NCBI RefSeq assembly: GCF_000316625.1
Contig: NC_019676.1
Span: 141,001 to 205,000, forward strand
Source: Nostoc sp. PCC 7107
GTDB lineage: Bacteria > Cyanobacteriota > Cyanobacteriia > Cyanobacteriales > Nostocaceae
Direction of reading: 5' to 3'
DNA length: 64,000 nt
In this document: piece by piece, positions 1-9,784 of the stretch
Layout: the number at the start of each line of letters is the position of its first letter
Numbering within the stretch: position 1 is the first letter of the stretch
Translations under genes and position numbers: made by a program
Notes under the pieces: model-generated
What the model was told of the DNA's origin: nothing
What the model saw: only the letters and a program-made list of their open reading frames with translations
Database searches by the model: none

Positions 1-748
1 AATAATTTTTAGGATTAATTGTGATGCTGGCGGATGCGCTACCTTCTACTACACCGTTAGCAGGTGTACCTGTAACTTCTTCGGGTGTACCGTTTGGATT
101 GTCTACCGTGTAAATATCTCTAGCATCATTAACTGAGCCGGTACGTGGGGAGTTAGTGGCGGTTTCAGCCGGGTTAGTTTCCCCTAGAGTAACTTTAATT
201 GTTTGACCTGATGTTGCACCTGAACTAACTGTGACTGGTACTCGTACTTGTATCATGCCATTCACAGGTATAGAATCTGTGGTAAAACCACCGTTGGGAA
301 CACTTATCCATGTTGTTCCACCGTCGGTACTATATTGTATTGTGCCTTGTGTACCTGGCCCTGTAATACCAGCTTGGGTGGGAATTTGGAACTTAGTTGG
401 GTCGTTACCGACGTTGGTAATTGTAAAAGGAAAATATATGATATCCCCTGTTTGGACACTTCCACCGTTGCTATCTTCGGGTGTACCAGCAACAACGGAT
501 ATCCCGGCTACTTCTGCTACGGTAACAGTTACGGTGTTAGAAGTACTGTTAATTGGTACATTGGGATTATTTGGGTCTTCGTAGGTGGCTGTCGCTTGGT
601 TGTCAATAGTTGAACCAGCTGCGGTTGGTGTAGTTTGAGCTAACACTGGGGAGACCAAGAAAAACCCGTTAGCTAAAAATACTGTTGATACTAAAGTGTT
701 GCGAAATATGCAGTTTTTAGTCTTTTGAATTCGATAACGAGATTTCAT
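1..748 (-). CDS. Secreted DUF11-like surface protein, N-terminal part
   Basis: Reading the minus strand from an ATG at 748 gives 249 open codons that run off the window start, so this is the N-terminal part of a longer protein. Residues 1-37 look like a signal peptide: basic start (MKSRYRIQKTKN), hydrophobic stretch, and a likely cut after SPVLA. The mature part is rich in Thr, Asn, Gly and Val. It has short beta-type segments such as IDNQATATYEDPNNP and YFPFTITNVGNDPTKF, typical of DUF11/conserved-repeat domains in cyanobacterial surface or secreted proteins. Cysteine is absent after the signal region. Function beyond extracellular or cell-wall location is unknown. The family call is by motif resemblance only; the partial length prevents a domain count. 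Confidence 0.7.
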   Translation of the reverse strand, partial: MKSRYRIQKTKNCIFRNTLVSTVFLANGFFLVSPVLAQTTPTAAGSTIDNQATATYEDPNNPNVPINSTSNTVTVTVAEVAGISVVAGTPEDSNGGSVQTGDIIYFPFTITNVGNDPTKFQIPTQAGITGPGTQGTIQYSTDGGTTWISVPNGGFTTDSIPVNGMIQVRVPVTVSSGATSGQTIKVTLGETNPAETATNSPRTGSVNDARDIYTVDNPNGTPEEVTGTPANGVVEGSASASITINPKNY

Positions 749-1334
749 TGGGTGTAGTCGCTTGATTACGGTGCAGCCTGATAAATTTCGATAAGAGCCA
801 ATGCAACAAACGCTTGAATTGAATAATTCAATTCCAAATTCGATGTAAGTTGCAGTTCTGGTTTTTTTGAGGGAACTGATTCTAGAGCAATCTCAAATCA
901 CTTTGGAATACTAGTTTCATTTCATTAAGTGGATGCGTATACAAAAGTATTAAATATAACTAAGACTACTCTATTTACTGACACTTCGGCTATTACTTGT
1001 TACATCAATACTGCGTAACAATAACAAACGTAAATCAAGTATCTCCAATTCAAAAACAGTCGAAATACTGGTATATCAAAAATTCACACAGAAAATAACT
1101 CAGTATTTTTTACTAAGCAAAAATCAAGAAACATCTATTTTTTTATACTTAATTTTTATTAAAAAACCGTAATACTGAATGCTGAACAACAAGAAAATAG
1201 ATTTTTGCTTGCTCAAGAAATTTGCAGATAGCCTAAAGTATATCCGACTATTTTTGTCGGGTATGTTTGACTGGTATTTTTACTCGTGATACTATCAAAC
1301 GACAGTTGATGGACAAACAGGGAAAGCGATCGCT
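749..1334. other. Gene-free divergent intergenic region
   Basis: AT-rich spacer between the secreted-protein gene (minus) and thrC (plus). No convincing reading frame is visible. A HIP1 octamer (GCGATCGC) at 1326-1333 lies immediately before the thrC start codon. Promoters for both genes presumably lie here, but I cannot assign -35/-10 boxes with confidence. Confidence 0.6.
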
Positions 1335-2639
1335 ATGACTCAGGCAACCTCCACACACACCCAAACAACCACAGCCACCTTAGAAGCTTTGAAGTGTAAG
1401 GAATGTGGCGCGGAATACGAACTTAAAGCCAGTCATGTTTGTGAGTTTTGCTTTGGGCCGTTGGAAGTGAAATATAACTACAACAATATCCGCCTGAGTG
1501 TTAGCCGCGAAAAAATCCAAGCCGGGCCAAATTCAATCTGGCGCTATCGGGAATTTTTACCTGTTGCAACTGACAATGTAATTGATGTGGGAACTGGGAT
1601 GACTCCTTTGGTGCGTTCCCAACGTTTGGCGCGTCGCCTGGGTCTGAATAAGCTTTACATTAAAAATGATGCCGTCAACATGCCCACCCTCAGCTTCAAG
1701 GATCGGGTGGTATCGGTGGCGCTGTCTCGCGCACGAGAGTTAGGTTTTACGACAGTATCTTGTGCTAGTACTGGTAACTTAGCAAATTCTACAGCTGCGA
1801 TCGCAGCCCATGCAGGTTTAGACTGTTGCGTGTTCATCCCCTCTGATTTAGAAGCAGGCAAAGTTTTAGGTAGCTTGATTTACAGCCCAACTCTTATGGC
1901 TGTTAAAGGCAATTATGATCAAGTAAACCGCCTGTGTTCAGAAGTTGCAAATACACATGGTTGGGGTTTTGTGAACATTAATCTGCGCCCTTACTACTCT
2001 GAAGGTTCCAAAACTCTTGGCTTTGAAGTTGCAGAACAACTTGGTTGGGAACTCCCAGATCATATAGTTGCGCCTTTGGCTTCTGGTTCGCTGTTTACCA
2101 AAATCTATAAAGGCTTCAAAGAATTTGTCGAAGTTGGTTTGGTAGAAGGTAAAAATGTTCGTTTCAGCGGCGCACAAGCTGAAGGTTGTTCACCCATCGC
2201 CCAAGCATTTAGAGAAGACCGCGACTTCATTAAACCTGTGAAACCAAATACAATTGCTAAATCGATCGCAATTGGCAATCCAGCGGATGGTGTATATGCT
2301 GTCGAAATTGCGAAGAAGACAGGCGGTAATATAGAATCAGTCACCGATGCAGAAATTATTGAAGGCATCAAGCTGCTGGCAGAAACTGAAGGTATCTTTA
2401 CAGAAACAGCTGGCGGTACAACTGTAGCTGTGCTGAAAAAATTGGTAGAAGCTGGCAAAATTGATCCAAATGAAACTACCGTAGTTTACATCACTGGTAA
2501 TGGTTTGAAAACCCAAGAAGCAATTCAAGGTTACGTTGGCGAACCGTTGACAATTGATGCTAAACTCGATAGCTTTGAACGTGCGCTAGAACGCTCTCGC
2601 ACTCTTGACCGCTTAGAATGGCAACAAGTTCTAGTTTAA
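1335..2639 (+). CDS. thrC: Threonine synthase
   Basis: This PLP enzyme converts O-phospho-L-homoserine to L-threonine in the cytoplasm. The 434-residue protein has an N-terminal zinc-ribbon-like segment with CxxC pairs at C21/C24 and C36/C39, as in the class of threonine synthases with an added N-terminal ribbon. The PLP lysine is K122 in the motif LSFKDR. A Ser/Thr-Gly-Asn substrate loop (STGNLANS) follows, and a C-terminal TGNGLK fits fold-type II. Length matches the family. The ATG sits one base after a HIP1 site. The next gene downstream (164 bp) is a ubiquitin-like sulfur carrier, which suggests co-expression. Confidence 0.95.
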   Translation: MTQATSTHTQTTTATLEALKCKECGAEYELKASHVCEFCFGPLEVKYNYNNIRLSVSREKIQAGPNSIWRYREFLPVATDNVIDVGTGMTPLVRSQRLARRLGLNKLYIKNDAVNMPTLSFKDRVVSVALSRARELGFTTVSCASTGNLANSTAAIAAHAGLDCCVFIPSDLEAGKVLGSLIYSPTLMAVKGNYDQVNRLCSEVANTHGWGFVNINLRPYYSEGSKTLGFEVAEQLGWELPDHIVAPLASGSLFTKIYKGFKEFVEVGLVEGKNVRFSGAQAEGCSPIAQAFREDRDFIKPVKPNTIAKSIAIGNPADGVYAVEIAKKTGGNIESVTDAEIIEGIKLLAETEGIFTETAGGTTVAVLKKLVEAGKIDPNETTVVYITGNGLKTQEAIQGYVGEPLTIDAKLDSFERALERSRTLDRLEWQQVLV

Positions 2640-2640
2640 A

Positions 2641-2668
2641 GTCTGAAGTCTGAAGTCTGAAGTCTGAA
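2641..2668. repeat. Heptamer tandem repeat (GTCTGAA)x4
   Basis: Four perfect copies of GTCTGAA directly after the thrC stop. Such heptameric short tandem repeats (STRR) are common between genes of Nostoc-type cyanobacteria. A second heptamer array, TTCACAC x3, is at 2776-2796 just before the next gene. Confidence 0.9.
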
Positions 2669-2736
2669 GGATTTAAACCCGGAGGGGTTGACCGCAGGCT
2701 AAGATGAAATTTATATTTCACACTTCACATTTCATA

Positions 2737-2767
2737 CTAGCCTGCGGCAAGCCGCTGCGCGTCTACA
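2737..2767. repeat. Dispersed intergenic repeat, copy 1
   Basis: CTAGCCTGCGGCAAGCC, then a variable stretch, then GTCTACA. The same core recurs at 15097-15131, also between genes and also flanked by CACTTC/CATACTT tracts. It is not part of a coding frame. Confidence 0.75.
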
Positions 2768-2803
2768 CATTTCAATTCACACTTCACACTTCACACTTCC
2801 AAT

Positions 2804-3079
2804 ATGGCTGTTACTGTTTTAGTTCCTACTGCTCTCCAAAAGTTCACAGATAATAAAGCTGTTATAGAATGCAGTGGTAATAACATTTCTGAGTTGTTCG
2901 ATTCCTTAGAAGAAAATTGTCCTGGGATTAAGTCTCGCCTTTGTGATGACGAAGGAAAACCACGGCGCTTTTTAAATTTGTATGTGAATAGCGAAGATAT
3001 TCGCTTCTTAGATGGAACAGAGACAGCGTTGAAAGATGGTGACGAAGTGAGTATTGTCCCCGCTGTTGCGGGCGGTTAA
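2804..3079 (+). CDS. MoaD/ThiS-family ubiquitin-like sulfur carrier protein
   Basis: A 91-residue beta-grasp protein ending in Gly-Gly (residues 90-91), the hallmark of sulfur carriers activated by adenylation and thiocarboxylation. The pattern [15 protein letters not shown] followed by [16 protein letters not shown] matches MoaD/ThiS/CysO-type proteins. Its position just after thrC resembles arrangements in which a CysO-like carrier feeds sulfur into cysteine or methionine synthesis; molybdopterin or thiamine use is equally possible from sequence. There is no partner E1-like or Mec-like gene in the window. Length is normal for the family. Confidence 0.85.
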   Translation: MAVTVLVPTALQKFTDNKAVIECSGNNISELFDSLEENCPGIKSRLCDDEGKPRRFLNLYVNSEDIRFLDGTETALKDGDEVSIVPAVAGG

Positions 3080-3541
3080 GCCAATAATATCTAGTACAAT
3101 CGCGGCGTAAATAAACAGACCATAAAGAATTGCTAAAAGGCTTGTGGTATCACTATTCTTTCTTTTTCCTTTTGCCCTTCGGGTCGCCATTTGACGACAG
3201 TTGCCTCAAGTCGGGAGACCTGCCCACGGCACTGTCTCCTTTATGCCGGGAAACCTGTCCACCCTTCGGGTTCAGCAGTCCCCCATCTCCTGACGGAGAC
3301 GCTACGCGAACGACGAGAACCGCCAAGATGTGGGCTGCTTCACCGCAATGGCTCACTTTTTACTTTTGCCTTTTTGTACTAGGTTTGCCAAATCAGATGT
3401 CTCTAATAAAATAGCAAAAACTATTTTCAATTATTTATTGTTTATCCAGAGATTTTTGTTGAAACAAGTGGAATACCTTCACGTATTCTACTTGTTTTGG
3501 TGTAGAAGATAACTGGAAATTCTATTTCCAATGTTTTAAGT
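3080..3541. other. Repeat-rich intergenic region
   Basis: No convincing gene. Roughly 3175-3350 is GC-richer than its surroundings and holds low-complexity segments seen between Nostoc genes, such as GGAGACGCTACGCGAAC and pieces around GGGAAACCTGTCCACC. Open frames across it on both strands look like translated repeat. The 3' part carries a hairpin listed separately and a smaller AT hairpin (TGGAAAT-TCT-ATTTCCA, 3514-3530). Confidence 0.6.
3465..3498. terminator. Candidate bidirectional terminator hairpin
   Basis: CAAGTGGAATAC and GTATTCTACTTG pair over 12 bases (one G-T) around a 6-base loop and are followed by TTTT on the plus strand. The hairpin lies between the convergent sulfur-carrier gene and the glycosyltransferase, about 45 bases past the latter's stop, so it more likely ends the minus-strand gene. 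Confidence 0.5.
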
Positions 3542-4648
3542 TTACTGACTGACTATTTGACAAACTTCTAATATTTTCTCAGCAGAGGTTTCCCAATTAA
3601 ATAATTTAACTCTCTCTTGCCCTGCTATTTTCAGCTTTTGTCTTAAATCGGAGTCAGTTAATCCTTTAATGATACCATCTGCTATACTTTCCACAGAATG
3701 AGGCTCAATATATAAAGCCGCTTCTCCACACACCTCTGGTATGGATGCTACATGTGAAGCTATAACAGGAATACCATAAGACATAGCTTCTAGAGGTGGT
3801 ATACCAAAACCTTCATAAAGTGAGGGGTAGACAAACAAATCAGCATTTTTATAGATTATTGCTAATTCTGTATCCGAAAGATTTTCTCGTAAAACTATTT
3901 TTTCTGACAAACCCAGTTCTGAAATTTGGGTCTTAATTTGTGGAGTAAATCGCGCTATTGATTTGCCCACAATGACTAGTTTATGAGGAATATTATGATG
4001 AATTGCCTGATAAGCTGAAAATAATTTGGATAAATTTTTATAAGGATAATGAGTGCTACAAACATAAAGTATATAAGGCTCTCGTTTGTAGCTACAATCT
4101 TCTGATTTAATATCTTTAAAGGTAAATCCTATAGGAATTACAAATATTTTCTCAGGTGAAATATTACAGAATTGTAGAATATCTCTTTTGGTATTTTCTG
4201 ATTCTGTAATAATAGCTCTAGCATTTTTAATTGCTGGAATATAAAGATATTTCCACAAATTTGAAGTTGCCTTAAAATCTTCTTGCCACATTAAAGGAAT
4301 CAAGTCGTGAACGGTAATTACTTGAGGTATTTTACGTGTCCAGAATAAAGATTCATAATTGAAGGGACAATATAAAACGTCTACTTGTTTCTGGATTAGT
4401 TGATTTTCTAAGGTTACTTGTTGGTATAGCCAAGAAGCTATTTTTTTCGTAGGTGATACTTGCCAAAATGGATTTTCTGTATAGTTAATTAATAAGCCTT
4501 CTATTTCAGAAAATATCTGCGGACTTGCTGTAAATATTTTGATGTCAGGATTTTGTTTATATAAAATAGGAATTAAGTTAGTAGCAAAAGTATAAGCACT
4601 ACCACTTTTTATTTTAGTTGGAGGAGAAAATTTGATTCCTAATCGCAT
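3542..4648 (-). CDS. Family 4 glycosyltransferase (GT-B fold)
   Basis: The 368-residue protein is predicted to transfer a sugar from a nucleotide donor to a glycan or lipid-linked acceptor at the cytoplasmic face. The C-terminal half has the GT4 donor-binding motif EGFGIPPLE (EX7E, E279 and E287) followed by AMSYGIPVIAS. VHDLIPL (113-119) matches the N-terminal acceptor domain of mannosyltransferase-like members. Length is normal. It stands alone, 15 kb from the polysaccharide island, convergent with the sulfur-carrier gene. Donor and acceptor cannot be named. Confidence 0.88.
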   Translation of the reverse strand: MRLGIKFSPPTKIKSGSAYTFATNLIPILYKQNPDIKIFTASPQIFSEIEGLLINYTENPFWQVSPTKKIASWLYQQVTLENQLIQKQVDVLYCPFNYESLFWTRKIPQVITVHDLIPLMWQEDFKATSNLWKYLYIPAIKNARAIITESENTKRDILQFCNISPEKIFVIPIGFTFKDIKSEDCSYKREPYILYVCSTHYPYKNLSKLFSAYQAIHHNIPHKLVIVGKSIARFTPQIKTQISELGLSEKIVLRENLSDTELAIIYKNADLFVYPSLYEGFGIPPLEAMSYGIPVIASHVASIPEVCGEAALYIEPHSVESIADGIIKGLTDSDLRQKLKIAGQERVKLFNWETSAEKILEVCQIVSQ

Positions 4649-4883
4649 ATTTTTACAAGGAATTATTTACAGAAATTAAGTTTTAACAATCAAGCAGATA
4701 AGGTGAGAAAACACATCAATTTGCTTTGTAGATATTGTCGATACTGTAATTATGCAAAAATTATGTAAAAACTATAGCACTACTACTGTGGTTAAGGCTA
4801 GATATATGAAAAATAATGTAATTATCGGTACAGAAATTACAGCTTTGTTGAATGTTTTTTGCTGTTCAATATGATGTCGAAAT

Positions 4884-5873
4884 TTAAATTTCTAGTATCT
4901 TTTTCTCAGTTAAGCACATAGCGATACCTTTTTCGTAGTATGCAGCTTCGTTAATAAAAATGGGATAAACTGTAGATGTACCTTGATAGGCGATCGCATT
5001 CCCATCAAAGCTTAAAAATATCGGTTCACCAGGGTTAAGTGGTTCATAATCTCGAAACTGAAGTTTTGGGTGAATCATGGCTTGAATTTCTCCAGCTTCG
5101 TTGCGCGGATAATCAATAACTTCCACATATTGATAAAATGTGAGTGCATGATGTTTTTGGATAGCACCCTGGTTATAACTTTCTATATAATCTAAAACCT
5201 GATAAATTAACGCTTCAGTTTTTTGAAATAACTCAGCATTTAAAACTCCCTGTGCTACAGGCCCTACTTCAATCGCAAATCCCAATTCAGATATAGAGCA
5301 AAGAAAGTTAGAGTCTCTGGTAGGTTGAGAATAACAAATTCTCACATCGGGATTAATTGCGCTTAATTCAGCAGCTAATTGTAGTAAGAATGGATGTTGA
5401 CTTCCTAAAATGATAGTTAGCTGCATATTCGCCGTTGAAGTATGCAAATCAATAATAACTTGCTGCTGACTTTGGCTTTCTTTTCCCAGCAAATAATAAA
5501 TATTTTTTGCCAGAATATCTTCATAACTAGCAAGCTGTTTATTTTCTAAGTCTGCTATTGCAAAGCAACGATTTAAGTCTTTATCAATATAGCGTCTGGC
5601 TGCTGCAAACGCTTTAGGATTACTCAATAAAACGCGAGTATCAAAACTAGGACGCTGAATCGGTTTTGGGAACTGTTCAAACTTTTTACCTAGATATATT
5701 CCTGTAAATTCATTGCCATGTGTACCAGTAGCAATAACCACTGAATTGATGTTTCCCATAGTTTTTATAAATTGTTGTGGTCGATTCTCTTTTGTTGTAA
5801 TTTTAAAAGTTCTTGAAGCTGATTTTGAGTTTCTACTAACTGCTGCTATTGTACAGTTGCCTACTATTTTCAT
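4884..5873 (-). CDS. Aspartoacylase-family zinc hydrolase
   Basis: Predicted to hydrolyse an N-acyl amino acid, classically N-acetylaspartate to acetate and aspartate. Zinc-site features of the AspA/AstE (M14-like) family are present: GTHGNE (H52, E55), a second His in DLHTST (H144), DLNRCF (100-104) and the catalytic Glu in EVGPVAQG (E202). The first 38 residues are not typical of the family and the conserved domain begins at [17 protein letters not shown], so the true start may be the ATG at 5759. Neither start has a clear ribosome-binding site. The upstream gene ends 24 bases before this ORF, suggesting an operon with the membrane protein. Confidence 0.85.
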   Translation of the reverse strand: MKIVGNCTIAAVSRNSKSASRTFKITTKENRPQQFIKTMGNINSVVIATGTHGNEFTGIYLGKKFEQFPKPIQRPSFDTRVLLSNPKAFAAARRYIDKDLNRCFAIADLENKQLASYEDILAKNIYYLLGKESQSQQQVIIDLHTSTANMQLTIILGSQHPFLLQLAAELSAINPDVRICYSQPTRDSNFLCSISELGFAIEVGPVAQGVLNAELFQKTEALIYQVLDYIESYNQGAIQKHHALTFYQYVEVIDYPRNEAGEIQAMIHPKLQFRDYEPLNPGEPIFLSFDGNAIAYQGTSTVYPIFINEAAYYEKGIAMCLTEKKILEI

Positions 5874-5897
5874 CGTACCAATATAACCCTTCTCGCG

Positions 5898-6659
5898 TTA
5901 TTCCTTGATATGTTCCACGTTCTCCAATACCTGTTTTTGTAAGCGTCTTTTTAAACTACAAAAACCAATTGCTGGTACTATTCCTAGGATAATGGCTGTA
6001 AATCCTTGTTGACTGCTATACAATATTGCTTCAGGAATAAAATTTTGCATCAATGATAGTAACCAAACTAACAAACTAATTAACAAAAAAGCTACTGATG
6101 GAACCAAATTCCACCACCAGGATTTAGTTGTGTAACGGCGCACGACTAACCATTGCAGCAAACCCATCCAAATGCCTGAAAAAATATAAGCAATTGTTGA
6201 TAACAATCCAAAGATAATAACTAACTCAGGAGATAAAGTTTCATTGAGAGAATTAGCAATTGAGGCAATATAATTAATCCAGGCTGTCGCTACACAGTCA
6301 GCAGTTAACCAACCTATGGTAGTAGCAATCATCCAGCGCCAACCAGAAAGATAACGCCGCATGACTAAAGCTTGGTCAGTAGCAAAAACTACAGCAAACA
6401 CAATATTGCTGAGTAATTTGATGCCATAACTCCATGTTTGCATTTCTAAAGACCCAGACGCAGCTAGAATTTGCGTGAGGATTCTTTCTACAGCCAAACT
6501 AAAAACACCACCCACCACCCAACCCAAAACTGTCATAGAAGTAAACAATAAAAAAAACTTGCGCCGTTGGGTGGGGGGGATGAAAAATTTTACTGCTGGA
6601 GAATTGCTATTAGTAGCTGCAACATTAGAAGGATTTGGATTATTAGAATCAGTTTGCAT
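5898..6659 (-). CDS. Hypothetical multi-pass membrane protein
   Basis: A 253-residue protein I do not recognise. After a hydrophilic N-terminus rich in Asn and Ser (residues 1-33) there are about six hydrophobic segments, near 36-60, 78-100, 107-128, 145-172, 183-205 and 218-236. It ends in a short basic tail (KRRLQKQVLENVEHIKE). Tryptophans are frequent at segment borders (WWWNLVPS). It probably sits in the cytoplasmic or thylakoid membrane. It lies 24 bases upstream of the aspartoacylase-like gene on the same strand and is divergent from hemE. No catalytic motif is visible. Confidence 0.75.
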   Translation of the reverse strand: MQTDSNNPNPSNVAATNSNSPAVKFFIPPTQRRKFFLLFTSMTVLGWVVGGVFSLAVERILTQILAASGSLEMQTWSYGIKLLSNIVFAVVFATDQALVMRRYLSGWRWMIATTIGWLTADCVATAWINYIASIANSLNETLSPELVIIFGLLSTIAYIFSGIWMGLLQWLVVRRYTTKSWWWNLVPSVAFLLISLLVWLLSLMQNFIPEAILYSSQQGFTAIILGIVPAIGFCSLKRRLQKQVLENVEHIKE

Positions 6660-6775
6660 ATTAAGTTAAGTAAAGCTAAGACTTGGAGTTTTCAAGCAAG
6701 CCTCCTGAAAAAGCGTAATCCCAGAATGATAAGCTAAACAGTGACATAACAAAGTGACTTAGGATGAAGTGTTAA

Positions 6776-7837
6776 ATGGGTGTTTCGTCAACGGCCCCTC
6801 ATCTCCTGCGGGCTGCTCGTGGTGAAATAGTAGATCGTCCCCCCGTATGGATGATGCGACAAGCGGGACGATATATGAAGGCGTACCGAGACTTAAGGGA
6901 AAAGTATCCTTCATTTCGCGATCGCTCCGAAATTCCTGAAGTAGCGATTGAAGTATCCCTGCAACCTTGGAGAGCCTTCCAGCCGGACGGAGTGATTTTA
7001 TTTTCCGACATCGTAACTCCATTGCCTGGTTTGGGCATTGATATGGACATTGCGGAAGGTAAAGGGCCAATCATTCATTCGCCCATTCGCACTCAAGCAC
7101 AAATCGATAGCCTGCATACCTTAGAACCAGAAGCGGCTCTACCGTTTATTAAACCCATTTTGCAGGCATTACGCCAAGAAGTGGGCAACAAATCAACAGT
7201 ATTAGGCTTTGTCGGTGCGCCGTGGACGTTAGCTGCTTACGCAGTGGAAGGAAAAGGTTCTAAAACCTATTCCATCATCAAAAACTTGGCCTTCTCAGAC
7301 CCGGCAATTCTACACCAACTGCTGACAAAATTGGCAGATGCGATCGCTATTTACGCCCGTTATCAAATTGACTGCGGCGCTCAAGTAGTGCAAATGTTCG
7401 ATTCTTGGGCGGGACAATTAAGCCCTCAAGATTACGATACCTTTGCCCGTCCCTATCAGCAACGCGTATTCCAGCAGGTGAAACAAACCCATCCCGACAC
7501 ACCGCTAATTTTATTAGTTAGTGGTAGTGCAGGTGTGTTGGAAAGAATGGCTCAATCTGGTGCTGATATCGTCAGCGTCGACTGGACAGTAGATATGGCA
7601 GATGCTCGCGCCCGATTAGGCAAGCAAGTCAAAGTACAGGGTAATCTTGATCCTGGCGTACTCTACGGTTCCAAAGAGTTCATTCGCGATCGCATTCATG
7701 ATACCGTTCGCAAAGCTGGTAATTGGGGTCATATCCTCAACCTCGGTCATGGTGTATTACCAGATACCCCAGAAGAAAACGTCGCTTTCTTCTTTGAAAC
7801 AGCCAAGCAACTCAGTACAGCAGCACTGGTGAGTTAG
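6776..7837 (+). CDS. hemE: Uroporphyrinogen decarboxylase
   Basis: Catalyses decarboxylation of the four acetate side chains of uroporphyrinogen III to give coproporphyrinogen III, on the haem/chlorophyll/bilin pathway. The 353-residue protein has the family signatures [12 protein letters not shown] (22-33, R28) and [16 protein letters not shown], with the catalytic Asp at D78, plus [10 protein letters not shown] with the conserved Tyr and the C-terminal [15 protein letters not shown]. Length is normal. It is monocistronic by spacing and followed by a perfect 12-bp inverted repeat that may be its terminator. Confidence 0.97.
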   Translation: MGVSSTAPHLLRAARGEIVDRPPVWMMRQAGRYMKAYRDLREKYPSFRDRSEIPEVAIEVSLQPWRAFQPDGVILFSDIVTPLPGLGIDMDIAEGKGPIIHSPIRTQAQIDSLHTLEPEAALPFIKPILQALRQEVGNKSTVLGFVGAPWTLAAYAVEGKGSKTYSIIKNLAFSDPAILHQLLTKLADAIAIYARYQIDCGAQVVQMFDSWAGQLSPQDYDTFARPYQQRVFQQVKQTHPDTPLILLVSGSAGVLERMAQSGADIVSVDWTVDMADARARLGKQVKVQGNLDPGVLYGSKEFIRDRIHDTVRKAGNWGHILNLGHGVLPDTPEENVAFFFETAKQLSTAALVS

Positions 7838-7846
7838 CTACTTTTG

Positions 7847-7882
7847 TGTCTTTGTGGTGAGAAAGTTTTTACCACAAAGACA
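7847..7882 (+). terminator. Perfect 12-bp inverted repeat after hemE
   Basis: TGTCTTTGTGGT and ACCACAAAGACA are perfect complements separated by 12 bases, 9 bases after the hemE stop. There is no strict T-run (TAATAATT follows), so terminator is a likely but unproven role; it could also be a mobile repeat. Confidence 0.5.
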
Positions 7883-7907
7883 TAATAATTGCTCTAGAGT
7901 TTAAATT

Positions 7908-7931
7908 CTTTGCGCCTTTGCGCCTTTGCGC
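7908..7931. repeat. Octamer tandem repeat (CTTTGCGC)x3
   Basis: Three perfect, contiguous copies of CTTTGCGC in the 158-bp hemE-SDR spacer. A short tandem repeat of the kind scattered between cyanobacterial genes. Confidence 0.9.
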
Positions 7932-7995
7932 GAAATCAATCTTATCCCGGAACATTTAACTTTATTATTAACTCTTAATTGTAAAAACATTTAAT

Positions 7996-8952
7996 ATGAG
8001 TCAGAAACGTATTTTAGTCACAGGCGCAAGTGGCTGCATCGGTCATTACATATCAGAAACATTAATTCAAAATACAAATCACGAGTTATTTTTACTAGTT
8101 AGAAACCCTAATAAACTACAAGTTAATACGCAATTTCGTCCAGGTGTCACCATCTTGCAAGGCGATATGCAAGAAATTAAACGCTTTGCTGATTTGTTAT
8201 CTACCATTGATGTAGCAGTTCTAACAGCAACAGCTTGGGGCGGAGAGAATACCTATGATATTAATGTTTCAAAAACATTAGAACTGCTCAGTTTGTTAGA
8301 TCCAGAACGTTGTGAACAGGTAATTTATTTTTCGACAGCTAGTGTTTTAGATAATAAAAATCAACCACTGAAAGAAGCAGGTGAGATTGGGACAGATTAT
8401 ATCGGTTCTAAATATCAATGCTTGCATGAAAAAGAAAAACTAGCGATCGCACCTAAAATTACCACAGTTTTTCCAACCTTAGTTTTAGGTGGAGATGCCA
8501 ATAAACCTTATTCGCACCTCACCTCTGGCATTCCCGAAGTTACAAAATATATTAATTTAATTAAGTTTTTACAAGCAGACGGCAGTTTTCACTTTATCCA
8601 CGGACAAGATATTGCGACAGTCGTGGAATATTTAATTGAACATCCACCTCAAGCTAAGGAACAACGCAAATTAGTTTTAGGTCAAGAAAAACTCACCGCC
8701 AACCAAGCAATAGAAGAAACCTGCGCTTATCTAGGCAAAAAAATTTACTTTCGCATTCCTCTATCTATATCATTAGCTAATTTGATTATTGCCGTGTTCC
8801 GCATTCAAATGGCAGCTTGGGATAGATTCTGCATGAATTATCGTCATTTTACATATAAAAATGCTATCAATCCTGCAAGTTTTGGCTTGCCAAATCATTG
8901 TGCAACCATGAGTGATGTGTTGAAAATTAGTGGTGTGCCAAGAAAAAAATAA
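7996..8952 (+). CDS. Atypical/extended SDR, NAD(P)-dependent epimerase/dehydratase family
   Basis: The 318-residue protein has an N-terminal Rossmann motif TGASGCIG (GxxGxxG at 10-16) and a YIGSK catalytic pair (Y135, K139) preceded by the serine-rich FSTASV, so it should be a functional NAD(P)-binding oxidoreductase or epimerase. The C-terminus (residues 255-318) is basic and partly hydrophobic (ISLANLIIAVFRIQMAAWDRF), which may give membrane contact. Substrate unknown. The downstream Uma2 gene is convergent and only 10 bases away. Confidence 0.8.
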   Translation: MSQKRILVTGASGCIGHYISETLIQNTNHELFLLVRNPNKLQVNTQFRPGVTILQGDMQEIKRFADLLSTIDVAVLTATAWGGENTYDINVSKTLELLSLLDPERCEQVIYFSTASVLDNKNQPLKEAGEIGTDYIGSKYQCLHEKEKLAIAPKITTVFPTLVLGGDANKPYSHLTSGIPEVTKYINLIKFLQADGSFHFIHGQDIATVVEYLIEHPPQAKEQRKLVLGQEKLTANQAIEETCAYLGKKIYFRIPLSISLANLIIAVFRIQMAAWDRFCMNYRHFTYKNAINPASFGLPNHCATMSDVLKISGVPRKK

Positions 8953-8962
8953 ATTGCTAATT

Positions 8963-9577
8963 TCAATCCCACACTCGACGCAAATTCAACACAAAACCCG
9001 GTAACACTTTTTCACCCGACAACTCAACCGGATTTTCCAACACTTCCACTGCCAAACTTGGGTGATAAATTTCTACCCGTCGCTGCTGCGGATCGATTAA
9101 CCAGCCGAGTTTTGCACCATTCTCGATGTACTCCCGCATTTTCTCTTGCAGCGTTTTGATAGTATCCGAATTAGAACGTAATTCAACTACAAAATCCGGG
9201 CAGATATTAGCAAAAGTTCCCTTTTGTTCTGGAGTCAGTGCTTCCCATCGTTCTTGACTTACCCACGAAGCATCAGGAGAACGAATTGCACCATTTGGTA
9301 AGACAAAGCCAGTTGAGGAATCAAAGGCTTGACCTGGTTCACCTCCATTCCGCCACCATAAATACAATTCTCCTGCAATATTCCAATTGCGTTTCCCAGT
9401 TTCCCAGCCTGTTGGCAGATTCACGATTAATTCTCCTTTTGCAGTTCTTTCCAGCCGCAAATCTCGGTTAGCTGCGGCTAAAGCGGTAAACTGTTCTTGA
9501 GTGACACAGAGTGCGATCGCTCTAGGTAACTCAATCAATAAGGTTTCGCTGTCTGGGCTTGGAGATACCTGTACCAT
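8963..9577 (-). CDS. Uma2-family (DUF820) PD-(D/E)XK nuclease-like protein
   Basis: A 204-residue member of a family greatly expanded in cyanobacteria, with a restriction-endonuclease-like fold. Visible core residues are D102 in RSPDAS, D128 and E132 in PDFVVELRS, then K146 in the helix LQEKMREYIENGAKLGWLID. Role in the cell is not established; most genomes carry dozens of copies. It is convergent with the SDR gene. The second copy in this window (11458-12024) is only distantly similar. Confidence 0.85.
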   Translation of the reverse strand: MVQVSPSPDSETLLIELPRAIALCVTQEQFTALAAANRDLRLERTAKGELIVNLPTGWETGKRNWNIAGELYLWWRNGGEPGQAFDSSTGFVLPNGAIRSPDASWVSQERWEALTPEQKGTFANICPDFVVELRSNSDTIKTLQEKMREYIENGAKLGWLIDPQQRRVEIYHPSLAVEVLENPVELSGEKVLPGFVLNLRRVWD

Positions 9578-9784
9578 CTTGACCTCTTACACAATAGAGA
9601 ATCGAGGGTCATCCTATTTTTGACAATATTGAATATTCTTGACAACTAAGGCAGAAAATTTCTACTTAATAATTGCAGAGTTAAAACCATTAACGGTAAG
9701 CTAAAGCCAATAATAGTTAAAAGTCAATAAGTAATTATTTTCGTTAGAGTGGGATAACAATTAGAGTGTGAGGATTGCTACTAC

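Noticed and set aside
231..613. Two overlapping plus-strand open frames of about 120 codons
   Set aside because: They lie opposite the minus-strand secreted-protein gene, which has a signal peptide and coherent domain sequence; these are shadows.
3130..3414. 94-codon frame after the sulfur-carrier gene
   Set aside because: The translation is low-complexity and comes from intergenic repeat sequence; no ribosome-binding site or recognisable domain.
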